Assembly: GCF_003201955.1 (NCBI RefSeq)
Contig: NZ_QJJM01000011.1
Span: forward strand, 62,001 to 126,000
Source of the DNA: Blastomonas natatoria
GTDB taxonomy: Bacteria > Pseudomonadota > Alphaproteobacteria > Sphingomonadales > Sphingomonadaceae
Reading direction: 5' to 3'
Length of the DNA: 64,000 nt
Shown: piece by piece, positions 17,259-25,203 of the stretch
How the letters are laid out: each line of letters opens with the position of its first letter
Position numbering within the stretch: the stretch's first letter is position 1
The notes under the pieces: generated by a model
Database searches by the model: none
Told to the model about the DNA's origin: nothing
Seen by the model: the letters and a program-made list of their open reading frames with translations, nothing else
Made by a program: the position numbers and the translations under genes

Positions 17259-17822
17259 TCAAACCAGGCCGAATGCGCCCAGCGCGAGCGCAGCGCCGAT
17301 GAGCGTGATGACAACACCGGCGCCGAGCCGCACCGAACGGATCGGCCAGTCGGCCAGCTTGGCCTGCCAGACGATGGCAGGCACCAGCCCGACCACCATT
17401 CCGGCCCAGCCGCCGACCAGTGGCCAGACCCAGTCGTGGTTGCGCGCTGCTGTCGCCGCGATGATGAACTGCCCCTTGTCGCCGAATTGGAGGATGAACA
17501 GGCCCAGCAGCCCTGTCAGCACCGGCCCGGTGCGCCATCCCGGCAGGGTGTCGACCGCCCGGCGCGGTGCCAGCATGCCCAGCCCCGCGAACAGCAGCGA
17601 CAGCGCGTAGAACAGGCGGAGCGCATCGAGACTGATCCATGTGCCGACCGCCACACCGCCCAGCGCCCCGATCGCTGCCATCGCCCCACTGGCCAGGATC
17701 ACGCCGATACTCAGCGGTACGGGCCGATCAAATCGCTGCCCCAGCGCGGCGCACAGCAATTGCGCGCGGTCGCCCGCCTGCGTGATCGCAGTCAGCAGAA
17801 AAGTGGTGAAAAAGGCCTCCAT
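17259..17822 (-). CDS. TMEM165/GDT1-like (UPF0016) membrane protein
   Basis: Inner-membrane protein of 187 residues with six predicted helices arranged as two repeats. The UPF0016 hallmark ExGD(K/R)(S/T) appears twice but altered: ITQAGDRAQLL near the N-terminus and ILQFGDKGQFI in the second half, with Gln instead of Glu and Ala/Gly in place of Ser/Thr. Family members export Mn2+ or Ca2+. Loss of the acidic residue may change specificity. It is 21 nt downstream of a small hypothetical gene on the same strand. Confidence 0.75.
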   Translation of the reverse strand: MEAFFTTFLLTAITQAGDRAQLLCAALGQRFDRPVPLSIGVILASGAMAAIGALGGVAVGTWISLDALRLFYALSLLFAGLGMLAPRRAVDTLPGWRTGPVLTGLLGLFILQFGDKGQFIIAATAARNHDWVWPLVGGWAGMVVGLVPAIVWQAKLADWPIRSVRLGAGVVITLIGAALALGAFGLV

Positions 17823-17843
17823 CAGCGCAAGCGATAGCGCAGA

Positions 17844-18185
17844 TCAGCGCACCCCGCGCACCGCAATCGACGCCAGCATCGCCGCGCGCATCTCGCCATC
17901 GCCCGAATCGCAGGCAATCGCCTCGTCCATCGCATCGAGATAATGCGCGGCCATCGTCCGGCTCCAGCCATGGGCGAGCAGATGCTCGAGACCATAAGCC
18001 AGGTCGCTCACACAGGGTAGCGCATTGGCCTCGGCCATGTGCCGCATCTTGCCGATTTCGCGCTGCAGGTCGTCACGGGCGACGCGCCGGGCCAGCGAGC
18101 GTATGTGCCCGGCCTGCAGGCGCAATTGCTGGCGTGCCAGCTTGAGCCGATCCTGAAGGGGGTCCGAGGCCGTACTGTGCTGCAT
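17844..18185 (-). CDS. Hypothetical protein, helical
   Basis: A 113-residue protein that appears all-alpha, rich in Arg and Ala, with no signal peptide. I do not recognise a family. LKLARQQLRLQAGHIRSLARRVARDD looks like a basic amphipathic helix (given here in parts: LKLARQQLRL, then SLARRVARDD). It is first in a two-gene operon with the GDT1-like transporter. Confidence 0.65.
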   Translation of the reverse strand: MQHSTASDPLQDRLKLARQQLRLQAGHIRSLARRVARDDLQREIGKMRHMAEANALPCVSDLAYGLEHLLAHGWSRTMAAHYLDAMDEAIACDSGDGEMRAAMLASIAVRGVR

Positions 18186-18437
18186 GGGTTACGCTCCTGC
18201 ATGATGCCGGTGACAGTCTGACGGTCGCACAAACCGGTTAACTTTTTGGGCAAGCCTGTTTGCCATGTTGCAGGCGTCGAACCCCTGGGCAGCTTGACAA
18301 GGCCGGGCGCATGCGGCATGGGCCACCTTCGCGTTTGAAGGGCGGCCGCATGTGCCGCTCTTTGTGTTTGTGATTCTCGCGGGTGGTGGCGTCAGGCTCT
18401 CATCCGAACCCGAATATCTAACCCAAAGGAACAGGTC

Positions 18438-18605
18438 ATGGCCAAGCCAGCCACTGTCAAGATCCGCCTGGTCAGCACCGAAGGCACCGGCTTCTTCTAT
18501 GTCACCAAGAAGAACCCGCGCAACATCACCGAGAAGATGACCTTCCGCAAGTACGACCCCGTCGCGCGCAAGCACGTCGAGTTCAAGGAAGCCAAGATCA
18601 AGTGA
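18438..18605 (+). CDS. rpmG: 50S ribosomal protein L33
   Basis: A 55-residue ribosomal protein reading [20 protein letters not shown], then YVTKKNPRN, ending [11 protein letters not shown], which is the proteobacterial L33 form without zinc cysteines. AAAGGAACAGGTC precedes the ATG. It is monocistronic, with a possible -35 TTGACA at 18294-18299 but no clear -10. The 252 bp upstream hold no other gene. Confidence 0.95.
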   Translation: MAKPATVKIRLVSTEGTGFFYVTKKNPRNITEKMTFRKYDPVARKHVEFKEAKIK

Positions 18606-18707
18606 TCTTGTCCGGTCTGTGACGATGAACCGGCGATTCAGCACCGGTTCAATCGCAACGGACCAGGGGTTTCGGCGTATTTTCCGCTTTATGGAAGCCT
18701 GATCCCG

Positions 18708-19361
18708 ATGCTGAAGTCCTCTTTCAAGCCGATTGCCGCCGCACTGCTCGCCAGTGCGGCTTTTGTCATGCCTGCCGTGTTGCCCAGTGCGGTACTCGCC
18801 CAGGCTGCGACTCAGGGCGACGAACTTGCCCAGGTCTCGCGACACCTGAAGGCCATGCAATCGCTGCGTGCCAGCTTCACGCAGACCGATCGCAACGGTC
18901 AGATGCTCACCGGCACGCTGACGCTGAAGCAGCCCGGCAAGATCCGCTTCGAATATCAGAAGGATGCGCAGCTGCTGATCGTCAGCGACGGCCGCGCGCT
19001 CACGATGATCGACTATCAGGTCAAGCAGGTTCAGCGCTGGCCGATTCGCAACTCGCCGCTGGGTGCGCTGCTCGATCCCAATCGCGACCTCACCCGATAT
19101 GGCAAGCTGGTGCCGACCGGCGACCCCAATGTCGTCAGCGTCGAGGTGCGCGATCCCAAGCGCCCCGAATATGGCGTGATCACGCTGATCTTCACCCGCA
19201 GCGGCTCCGCCCCGGGCGGGCTGTCGCTGGTCGGCTGGGTCGCGCTCGATTCGCAGAACAAGCGCACCACCATCCGGCTTTCGGGCCAGCAGTATAATGT
19301 CGCGGTCGCGGACACCGCTTTCGCCTGGACCGACCCGCGCGGCAGGGGCCCACGGCGGTAA
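18708..19361 (+). CDS. lolA: Outer-membrane lipoprotein carrier protein LolA
   Basis: Periplasmic chaperone that carries lipoproteins from LolCDE to the outer membrane. It has 217 residues with a signal peptide to about residue 32. Typical features are the LRASFTQTDRNGQMLTGTL strand, LKQPGKIRFEY, and SDGRALTMIDYQ. Sphingomonad LolA often ends, as here, with a basic tail. It is followed by a REP-like element, a probable broken gene and xth. Confidence 0.93.
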   Translation: MLKSSFKPIAAALLASAAFVMPAVLPSAVLAQAATQGDELAQVSRHLKAMQSLRASFTQTDRNGQMLTGTLTLKQPGKIRFEYQKDAQLLIVSDGRALTMIDYQVKQVQRWPIRNSPLGALLDPNRDLTRYGKLVPTGDPNVVSVEVRDPKRPEYGVITLIFTRSGSAPGGLSLVGWVALDSQNKRTTIRLSGQQYNVAVADTAFAWTDPRGRGPRR

Positions 19362-19378
19362 CGCCACCCATTGCAATC

Positions 19379-19460
19379 GTCACCCCCGCGCAGGCGGGGG
19401 TCCCGCTTATTTTCTCAGCCCAAGCCGAATAGCGGGATTCCCGCTTTCGCGGGAATGACG
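19379..19460. repeat. REP/MITE-like element with inverted ends
   Basis: The left end (GTCA, CCCCCGC hairpin, CCCGCTTATT) and right end (AATAGCGGG, CCCGC hairpin, GGAATGAC) are inverted repeats of about 32 bases with several differences, each with its own small hairpin. It directly follows lolA. Confidence 0.7.
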
Positions 19461-19708
19461 GTGACATTGCCCTTGAAGCCCCCTGCTGACGAACCGACGC
19501 CCGCCATCGACGAACTGCGAAAGATTCTCAAATCCGTTCACATGGCAGAAAGCCTTGGCCCGCTAGAACGGTGTTCGAAGACGGCGATGAGGTTTCCCCC
19601 TGTTACCTGATCGAACCACCGGCTTCACCCAAGCGTGACGAACGCAAAAAGAACCCTCGTTCCAATGCCCCCGGGACGAGGGTTTTTTGCGGCCCATTCG
19701 CAGTTTAG
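19455..19708 (+). pseudogene. Probable small gene broken by a one-base frameshift
   Basis: One frame from the ATG at 19455 reads ...AIDELRKILKSVHMAESLG, PLER, then loses sense and stops at 19610. The minus-one frame takes over at 19571 with VFEDGDEVSPCYLIEPPASP, then KRDERKKNPRS, to a stop at 19708. Joined at PLER/VFEDGDE the two read like one acidic then basic protein of about 80 residues. A single missing base in CGGTG would explain it: a real pseudogene, a sequencing error, or chance. The ATG lies inside the REP-like element, so the original start may be the GTG at 19461. An intrinsic terminator overlaps the 3' part, so a non-coding transcript is an alternative. Confidence 0.35.
19652..19688 (+). 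terminator. Intrinsic terminator before xth
   Basis: AACCCTCGT, 15-base loop, ACGAGGGTT, with a run of six T. The perfect nine-bp stem indicates that a transcript from lolA or the small broken gene ends here. Confidence 0.8.
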
Positions 19709-19747
19709 GGCTTGGGTTTGCCACCGTCGCTGGTTAGAGCCTCTGCC

Positions 19748-20554
19748 ATGGCTGCCCCTCTGAAAATCGCTTCGTGGAACATCAACTCGGTCCGCTTCCG
19801 GCTCGCCTCGGTGCAGCGGTTCCTCGCCGAAGAACAGCCCGACATCCTGTGCCTTCAGGAAACCAAGGTCATCGACAACGACTTTCCCGAAGGCCCCTTC
19901 CGCCAGCTCGGCTATAATTTCCAGAAGCTGCACGGTCAGCCGATGCACCATGGCGTGGCGATCATCAGCAAGATGCGGCTCAGTGACGACAACCGGCTCG
20001 ACTGGCAGGCCAATGGCGAGGCGCGGCATATCGGGGTGAGCATCACCGGCCCGCTCGGCGGCACGGTGCGGCTGGAAAATGTCTATGTGCCCGCAGGCGG
20101 CGAAGTGCCCGACCGCGAGGTGAACCCCAAATTCGGTCAGAAGCTCGATTTCCTCGAGCGCATGACGCAATGGTCGCGCGGGCTCGACGGGCGCACGATC
20201 ATCCTGGGCGATTTCAACATCGCCCCGCTCGAATCGGACGTGTGGAGCCACAAGCAGCTGATCAACACGGTCAGCCACACCGCGATCGAGATCGAGCGGC
20301 TGAAGGCGCTGCAGGATGCACACAACTGGGTCGATATCGGCCGCAAATTCTATCCCGCACCTGAGCGGCTCTACACCTGGTGGAGCTATCGCGCGCGCGA
20401 TTGGTCGGTCTCGGACAAGGGCCGCAGGCTCGACCATATCTGGGTCTCGCCCGATCTGGTCGAGGCGGTGAAGAGCCACCGCGTGGTCGAACCGTGCCGC
20501 GGCTGGGCGCAGCCTTCCGACCATGCGCCGCTGATCAGTGAGTTCCTGTTCTGA
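19748..20554 (+). CDS. xth: Exodeoxyribonuclease III
   Basis: AP endonuclease and 3' exonuclease of base-excision repair, 268 residues. Catalytic motifs are intact: SWNINSVRFR, CLQETKV with the metal-binding Glu, ILGDFNIAP, and QPSDHAPLISEF with the final Asp-His. The ATG at 19748 gives the family start (MAAPLKIASWNINS). ribA starts 25 nt after its stop codon, so the two are probably one transcript. Confidence 0.96.
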   Translation: MAAPLKIASWNINSVRFRLASVQRFLAEEQPDILCLQETKVIDNDFPEGPFRQLGYNFQKLHGQPMHHGVAIISKMRLSDDNRLDWQANGEARHIGVSITGPLGGTVRLENVYVPAGGEVPDREVNPKFGQKLDFLERMTQWSRGLDGRTIILGDFNIAPLESDVWSHKQLINTVSHTAIEIERLKALQDAHNWVDIGRKFYPAPERLYTWWSYRARDWSVSDKGRRLDHIWVSPDLVEAVKSHRVVEPCRGWAQPSDHAPLISEFLF

Positions 20555-20579
20555 TGCGCCTCGCCCCGGGGGGACGGCG

Positions 20580-21629
20580 ATGAACGCGCGCGCTGCGGCC
20601 CGGGCGCTCGATGCGCTGGCCCGGGGCTGGGACATCATCGTCGAGAGCGAGAGCGGCAGGCTTGCGCTGCGCCCGGTCGAAACCGGCGGCGCACCATTGG
20701 GCACCGGACGAAAACTGCTCATTTCCGCCGCGCGCGCGATCACGCTCAAGCTTGCCAACCAGAAGGAAGCCGCGCGCCACGATGCGCCGGTGCTGATCGC
20801 GGTGCCCGGAGCGCTCGATGCGGCGCGCGCCATTGCGATTGCCGATCCCTCGCTCGATCTCGCGCAGCCGATGAAGGGGCCGTTCGCCGCCCAGCCGCTG
20901 CCGGCACCAGAGGCTGCGGAAGCCGCGATGCAGCTCGCGCGGCTGGCAGGATTGCTGCCTGCCTATCATCTGCTCGGCGACGGCGAAGCCGATTTCGACG
21001 CGCCGACGGTCACCCCCGCCGATGTCGCAGCTTATGCCGACCCGGCGCAGCTGCGCATCGCGGCGCGCGCGCGGCTGCCGGTGAGCGCGAGCGAGAGCGC
21101 CGAGATCGTCGCGTTCCGCTCGGACGCCGATTTTCACGAGCATGTTGCGCTGATCATCGGCACGCCCGATGACAGCATCCCCGTCGTCCGTCTGCACAGC
21201 GAGTGCCTGACCGGCGATGTCTTCGGCAGCCTGAAATGCGATTGCGGGCCGCAGCTGAACGGCGCGCTGCACGCGATGGCGCATGCGCGCTGGGGCATAT
21301 TGCTTTACCTGCGCCAGGAAGGGCGCGGCATCGGCCTGATCAACAAGCTGCGCGCCTATCAGCTGCAGGACCAGGGGCATGACACGGTCGATGCCAACAA
21401 CCGCCTGGGCTTCCCCACCGACGCGCGCGATTTCGCGGTGGCGGCGCAGATGCTGAACGCGTTGCGCGTGCCCGCGATCCGGCTGATGACCAACAATCCG
21501 GAAAAGCAGGCAGTGCTCGCCAGCCTGGGGGTCGAGATTGCAGAACGCCTGCCGCTGCAGATCGAGGCCAATCCGCACAACGCGCGCTATCTGGTCACCA
21601 AGCGCGACCGCACCGGCCACCAGCTGTGA
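20580..21629 (+). CDS. ribA: GTP cyclohydrolase II with N-terminal extension
   Basis: First step of riboflavin synthesis. It has 349 residues, of which the C-terminal about 200 form the RibA domain: HSECLTGDVFGSLKCDCGPQ with three zinc cysteines, LRQEGRGIGLINKLRAYQLQ, DTVDANNRLGF and RLMTNNPEKQ. The first about 150 residues do not resemble an active RibB but may be a degenerate relative. GGGGGGACGGCG precedes the ATG at 20580. The stop overlaps the GTG start of the next gene. Confidence 0.94.
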   Translation: MNARAAARALDALARGWDIIVESESGRLALRPVETGGAPLGTGRKLLISAARAITLKLANQKEAARHDAPVLIAVPGALDAARAIAIADPSLDLAQPMKGPFAAQPLPAPEAAEAAMQLARLAGLLPAYHLLGDGEADFDAPTVTPADVAAYADPAQLRIAARARLPVSASESAEIVAFRSDADFHEHVALIIGTPDDSIPVVRLHSECLTGDVFGSLKCDCGPQLNGALHAMAHARWGILLYLRQEGRGIGLINKLRAYQLQDQGHDTVDANNRLGFPTDARDFAVAAQMLNALRVPAIRLMTNNPEKQAVLASLGVEIAERLPLQIEANPHNARYLVTKRDRTGHQL

Positions 21630-22165
21630 GCGACACCGTCCGCGTCGATACGATTCTAGTCGATACGGGGGCGCTGACCGTCACCCTGGGCGACTGGACC
21701 GTGCCCTGCACCATCGGCCGCAGCGGTGCGTGCGCCGCCGACGCCAAGCGCGAGGGCGATGGCTGCACGCCCAAGGGCACCTGGCCGATCCGCGCCGCGT
21801 TGTTCCGCCCCGGCCGCAGCAGCCCCCCGCCGGGCTTCGCGCTCCCCTGGCGCTGGACAGGCGCACACGACGGGTGGTCCGACGACGCGCAAGACCCTGC
21901 GTACAACCGCCCGGTGCGCCTTCCGCACGCCTTCAGCGCCGAAACCCTGCAACGCGAGGACATGCTCTACGACGTGGTGCTGGTGCTCGGCCATAACGAC
22001 GCGCCCCCGGTGCCGGGCGCTGGCAGCGCGATCTTCTTCCATTTGTGGAACGAGGCGAAACCGGCGGAGGAGCGCACGACCGAAGGGTGCGTGGCGATTG
22101 CGCGGGCGGATATGGAGGCATTACTGCCGATGCTCAGGCCGGGGATGGCGCTGGAGATCGGATGA
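21626..22165 (+). CDS. L,D-transpeptidase (YkuD) family protein
   Basis: A 179-residue protein related to peptidoglycan L,D-transpeptidases. The catalytic segment is FFHLWNEAKPAEERTTEGCV, giving the spaced His and the active-site Cys; TEGC replaces the usual SHGC. No signal peptide or lipid-attachment site is visible, which is unusual for an enzyme acting on the wall. Its GTG start at 21626 overlaps the ribA stop. This is the short alphaproteobacterial form (ErfK/YbiS-like). Confidence 0.85.
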   Translation: MSDTVRVDTILVDTGALTVTLGDWTVPCTIGRSGACAADAKREGDGCTPKGTWPIRAALFRPGRSSPPPGFALPWRWTGAHDGWSDDAQDPAYNRPVRLPHAFSAETLQREDMLYDVVLVLGHNDAPPVPGAGSAIFFHLWNEAKPAEERTTEGCVAIARADMEALLPMLRPGMALEIG

Positions 22166-22249
22166 GCGGGGTTGGCGGCGTTTGGGAGGTCCGCTTTTAA
22201 CGCGTTTTCCAAACGCATCGTTTTACGGCTAATGGGCGGAAAACGGAAT

Positions 22250-22684
22250 TCAGAGCTGATGGAAGGAAACGCCAAAATCATCGCCATCCATGGCAAAGGC
22301 CGAGAAACGACGTTCGGGGAAATCACGAGCCAGCTTTGCGCCGAGCATGTCTGCCATGACGCTTGCTAGACGCACGCACTGGGCATTCTTCAATGTTGGA
22401 TCCGCTTCGTATCGCGGAAACATGCCATCAAGCAGATATGCGTTCATGGCGGTCTCGATCTGCTGACGACTAAGTTCTCCACTGGTCTCCCAACCCCGTA
22501 GCCGCTCGACATCAAGGGGGGCCCGAAGCACGTAGTGCTCAAACTCGACAAACTGGGGCCATAACATCGAACATAGCGCTAGGGAGTGGTCAGCCCGACC
22601 TTCAATGAAAACCCAAGCGTCAGCGGAAATTCCGTCACCGTTATTCCATTGAGCAAGTTCTGGGATAAGGTCTACCGCGTCCAT
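22250..22684 (-). CDS. Hypothetical protein in an AT-richer island
   Basis: A 144-residue soluble protein, acidic and without signal peptide. I do not recognise it. It contains two Trp-rich stretches (ELAQWNNGDGIS, CSMLWPQFVEFEHYV) of the kind seen in some immunity or SMI1-like proteins, but this is only a resemblance. Its base composition is visibly poorer in G+C than its neighbours, and it is bordered by the repeat cluster at 22775-23226, so it may have been acquired. Confidence 0.6.
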   Translation of the reverse strand: MDAVDLIPELAQWNNGDGISADAWVFIEGRADHSLALCSMLWPQFVEFEHYVLRAPLDVERLRGWETSGELSRQQIETAMNAYLLDGMFPRYEADPTLKNAQCVRLASVMADMLGAKLARDFPERRFSAFAMDGDDFGVSFHQL

Positions 22685-22774
22685 TTAGTTGTTCTAGCAA
22701 CAACACGGATGACGGCAACGGGGTCGTTCGCAGAACGGCAGCTTTTTTCAGAATGACTGGACAGCCGCCACACC

Positions 22775-22874
22775 TCCGCTCAGCCTGAGGCTGTCGAAGG
22801 CCCCGCTATACGGCCAGCGTGGGCGCATGTCCTTCGACTACGCGGGCTGAAGCCCGCTGCTCAGGATGAGCGGG
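22775..22874. repeat. Interspersed repeat, family A copy 2
   Basis: Inverted relative to the copy at 12181-12280, with roughly nine in ten bases identical over 100 bp by eye. First of three different repeats packed into the 550-bp gene-free stretch 22685-23234. Confidence 0.8.
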
Positions 22875-22940
22875 GCTGGGTGAATGGGTGGCTTTGGCGA
22901 GACGGATGCAGGCCAGCCACGAATGGTAAGACCAGGCGCG

Positions 22941-23056
22941 TTCCCCTCCCTGCAAGGGAGGGGTTAGGGGTGGGTTTGGGTGGTGATCGCCGGGGTTGCA
23001 CACTACCTCAACCGTTGCTGACCCACCCCCTGCCCCTCCCTTGCAAGGAGGGGAGT
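22941..23056. repeat. Terminal-inverted-repeat element, family C
   Basis: About 35-base ends are inverted repeats of each other, each containing CCCCTCC...TGCAAGG...GGAGGGG and a GGTGGGT flank. The about 45-bp centre is unrelated. No open frame. MITE-like; only one copy is in the window. Confidence 0.7.
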
Positions 23057-23091
23057 TTTTGGGTCGGATAGCGTGGTGGGAAGGCAGGTCA

Positions 23092-23226
23092 GCCCTCTCC
23101 CCTTCAGGGGGGAGGGTTGGGAAGGGGGGCTGCGCTCCGCCCTGCGCTACACGCTGGCCCCTCTCAACTGCGGCTAGGCAGCTTTGCTGCCAAGCCTTTG
23201 CATCTCTCCCCTGAAGGGGAGAGAGC
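23092..23226. repeat. Interspersed palindromic repeat, family B copy 2
   Basis: Inverted copy of the element at 4901-5018. The ends CTCTCCCC...GGGGAGAG are conserved, the middle has diverged, and the internal hairpin (23172-23196) is kept by paired changes. It ends 9 bp from the response-regulator stop codon and may act as a terminator. Confidence 0.75.
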
Positions 23227-23234
23227 AATCTTGC

Positions 23235-23996
23235 TTAGCGCCCCGCCATTTCCTTCACCCTTGCCAGATACGTCCGCCCCACCCTCAGCTCGCTGCCATC
23301 GGCCAGGCACGCGAACCACACGCCGCCGCCATTGTGGCGCAGGCTCGTGATATAGTCGTTGCGCACGATGTGCGAGCGGTGGAGGCGGACGAAGCGGGAG
23401 GGGTCGAGCCGTTCCTCGAGCGTCTTGATCGTCTCGTGCATCAGATAGCTGCGCGTGCCGACGTGGAGGCGCATGTAATCGCGCTCGGCGTCAATGCGCT
23501 CGATCAGGTCGGCGTCGATGCGTTTCAGCTCGCTGCGGTGCGGCACCCAGAATTCGCGCACCCAGTCGCCCTGCGCGGGCGTTGCCACCGGCGGGTTGGC
23601 GAGTACCGCGCTGCGCCGTTCGAGCACGCGCGCGACCGCGCGTTCGAGCCGGTCGGTGGCGACGGGCTTCAGCAGATAGTCGATCGCGGCGAGATCGAAC
23701 GCCTCGACCGCGAACGCCTGATAGGCGGTGACGAAGATGATCGCGGGCGATTGCCCGGTCTTGCCGAGCGCGCGCGCGACGCCCATGCCGTCCAGGCGCG
23801 GCATGTTGATGTCGAGGAATACCAGCTCGGGCTTCAATTGTTCGGCGAGGCGCAGCGCGGATTCGCCGTCGCTCGCTGTGCCGACCAGGCTGATCCGCGG
23901 TAGCCGTGCGCACAGCAGCTGCAACCGCTCGACCGCGAGCGGCTCGTCGTCGACGATCATGGTTCGTAGCGGGGCGGCGTCGCTCTCAACAGTCAT
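23235..23996 (-). CDS. LytTR-family response regulator
   Basis: DNA-binding response regulator of 253 residues. The receiver domain (about 10-130) has MIVDDEP acidic residues, phospho-acceptor in LVFLDINMP, and the K in YLLKPV. The LytTR domain follows (about 150-250): DYMRLHVGTRSYLM and RFVRLHRSHIVRNDYI are diagnostic. Its start overlaps the kinase gene upstream by 11 bp, defining a cognate pair. Target genes unknown. Confidence 0.93.
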   Translation of the reverse strand: MTVESDAAPLRTMIVDDEPLAVERLQLLCARLPRISLVGTASDGESALRLAEQLKPELVFLDINMPRLDGMGVARALGKTGQSPAIIFVTAYQAFAVEAFDLAAIDYLLKPVATDRLERAVARVLERRSAVLANPPVATPAQGDWVREFWVPHRSELKRIDADLIERIDAERDYMRLHVGTRSYLMHETIKTLEERLDPSRFVRLHRSHIVRNDYITSLRHNGGGVWFACLADGSELRVGRTYLARVKEMAGR

Positions 23997-25098
23997 GACG
24001 CACCGCCGGCAAGGTCAATTCCACCACAAAGCCTCCTTCAAACGGGACATGCCATTCGATCCGCCCCGCGCTGCCATAGCGCGCGTCGAGCCGGTCGCGG
24101 ACATTGGCGAGGCCGATGCCGCTGCCCTTGTCCGAATCGGTCGGGATGACATCGCCATCGTCGCTAACCGTCAGGTGCAGCACGCCATCACCCTCGCGCG
24201 CGCCGATGCGGATGGTGACCGGGCGAGTGGCGCGGGCGACGCCGTATTTGATCGCATTCTCGACCAAAGGCTGCAGGATCAGCCCGGGCACGCAGCAGTC
24301 CATCAGTTCGTCCGGAATATCGATCTCGATCCGCAGCCGATCGGGAAAGCGCACTTCCTCGATCGCGAGATAGAGCTGCTGCAGTTGCACCTCGTCCTCC
24401 AACCGCACATCGTCGAGCGGATCGCCGGTCAGGCTGGTGCGGTAGAAGGTCGAGAGGTTCATGATCATCGATTCGGCCTCGTCGGGCCGGTTGCGCAGCA
24501 CCAAAGTCGAGAGCGAATTGAGCGTGTTGAACAGGAAGTGCGGATTGACCTGATAGCGCAGGGACCGAAGCTCCGCCTGCTGCGCGGCCTGGGCGAAGCG
24601 GGCTGCCCTTCGCTCGGCGGTGCGGACCTCGGCAGCGTAGCTGAGCGCGAGATAGAGCATCGCCCAGGAGCTCAGGAAATAATAGCTCGAGATGGCGAAT
24701 TCGAGCACGTTGGCGACCGGATCGAGCGTCACGATCTTCTCGGCCAGCTCGTTGTCCTGGAACACGCTCATCGGGTCGTAGACGTTGAACGCGAAATAGT
24801 TGAACACCGAGATGGCGAGAGCCGCCGGGATGGAGCCGACCACCGCGGCGATGATGCGCGGGGTCAGCGGCTTGTCCTCGAACCAGCGCAGGCCGAAATA
24901 CAGCACGATATTGACCAGCACCCCGAAGAGGGTCACCGCGATGCGGCGCACCACCAGCTCTTCCTGCGCGGGAAAATCGAGCACCGCCGCGCGCAGCGTG
25001 ACGATGATCATGTAGAACAGCCAGAATCCCAGGATCGAGAGCAGTGCCACCTGCTGGTCGACACGGGGGCGGGCATGACGGGTTAGGGGCAGTTTCAT
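23986..25098 (-). CDS. Sensor histidine kinase, LytS/YehU (His_kinase) type
   Basis: Membrane kinase of 370 residues. Four predicted helices in the first about 170 residues have no recognisable periplasmic sensor. The conserved phospho-acceptor region LRYQVNPHFLFNTLNSLS is present, with the N-box LVENAIKYGV and GxG motif SGIGLANVRDRL. It is translationally coupled to the LytTR regulator. ggt ends 105 bp upstream on the same strand and could be in the same transcript. Confidence 0.93.
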   Translation of the reverse strand: MKLPLTRHARPRVDQQVALLSILGFWLFYMIIVTLRAAVLDFPAQEELVVRRIAVTLFGVLVNIVLYFGLRWFEDKPLTPRIIAAVVGSIPAALAISVFNYFAFNVYDPMSVFQDNELAEKIVTLDPVANVLEFAISSYYFLSSWAMLYLALSYAAEVRTAERRAARFAQAAQQAELRSLRYQVNPHFLFNTLNSLSTLVLRNRPDEAESMIMNLSTFYRTSLTGDPLDDVRLEDEVQLQQLYLAIEEVRFPDRLRIEIDIPDELMDCCVPGLILQPLVENAIKYGVARATRPVTIRIGAREGDGVLHLTVSDDGDVIPTDSDKGSGIGLANVRDRLDARYGSAGRIEWHVPFEGGFVVELTLPAVRHDC

Positions 25099-25203
25099 TG
25101 CCCCGATCCTTAACCCCAGATGACTGCGCTGTCTGCCCCGCGCCCTTGTGCTGGTCGAAGCGCGCGCGGCATTGGTCGAAAGCGTGGGCCCCAGACCGGG
25201 CAG

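Noticed and set aside
17844-18185. DNA-binding function for the small helical protein
   Set aside because: Basic helix content alone is not evidence; no helix-turn-helix pattern was seen.
19470-19690. 6S or SRP RNA before xth
   Set aside because: No SRP GGAAG-type loop and no long 6S-like stem with central bubble is visible, and the stretch reads partly as protein.
22685-23234. CRISPR-like array
   Set aside because: The repeats differ from one another, are not evenly spaced and have no spacers or cas genes.
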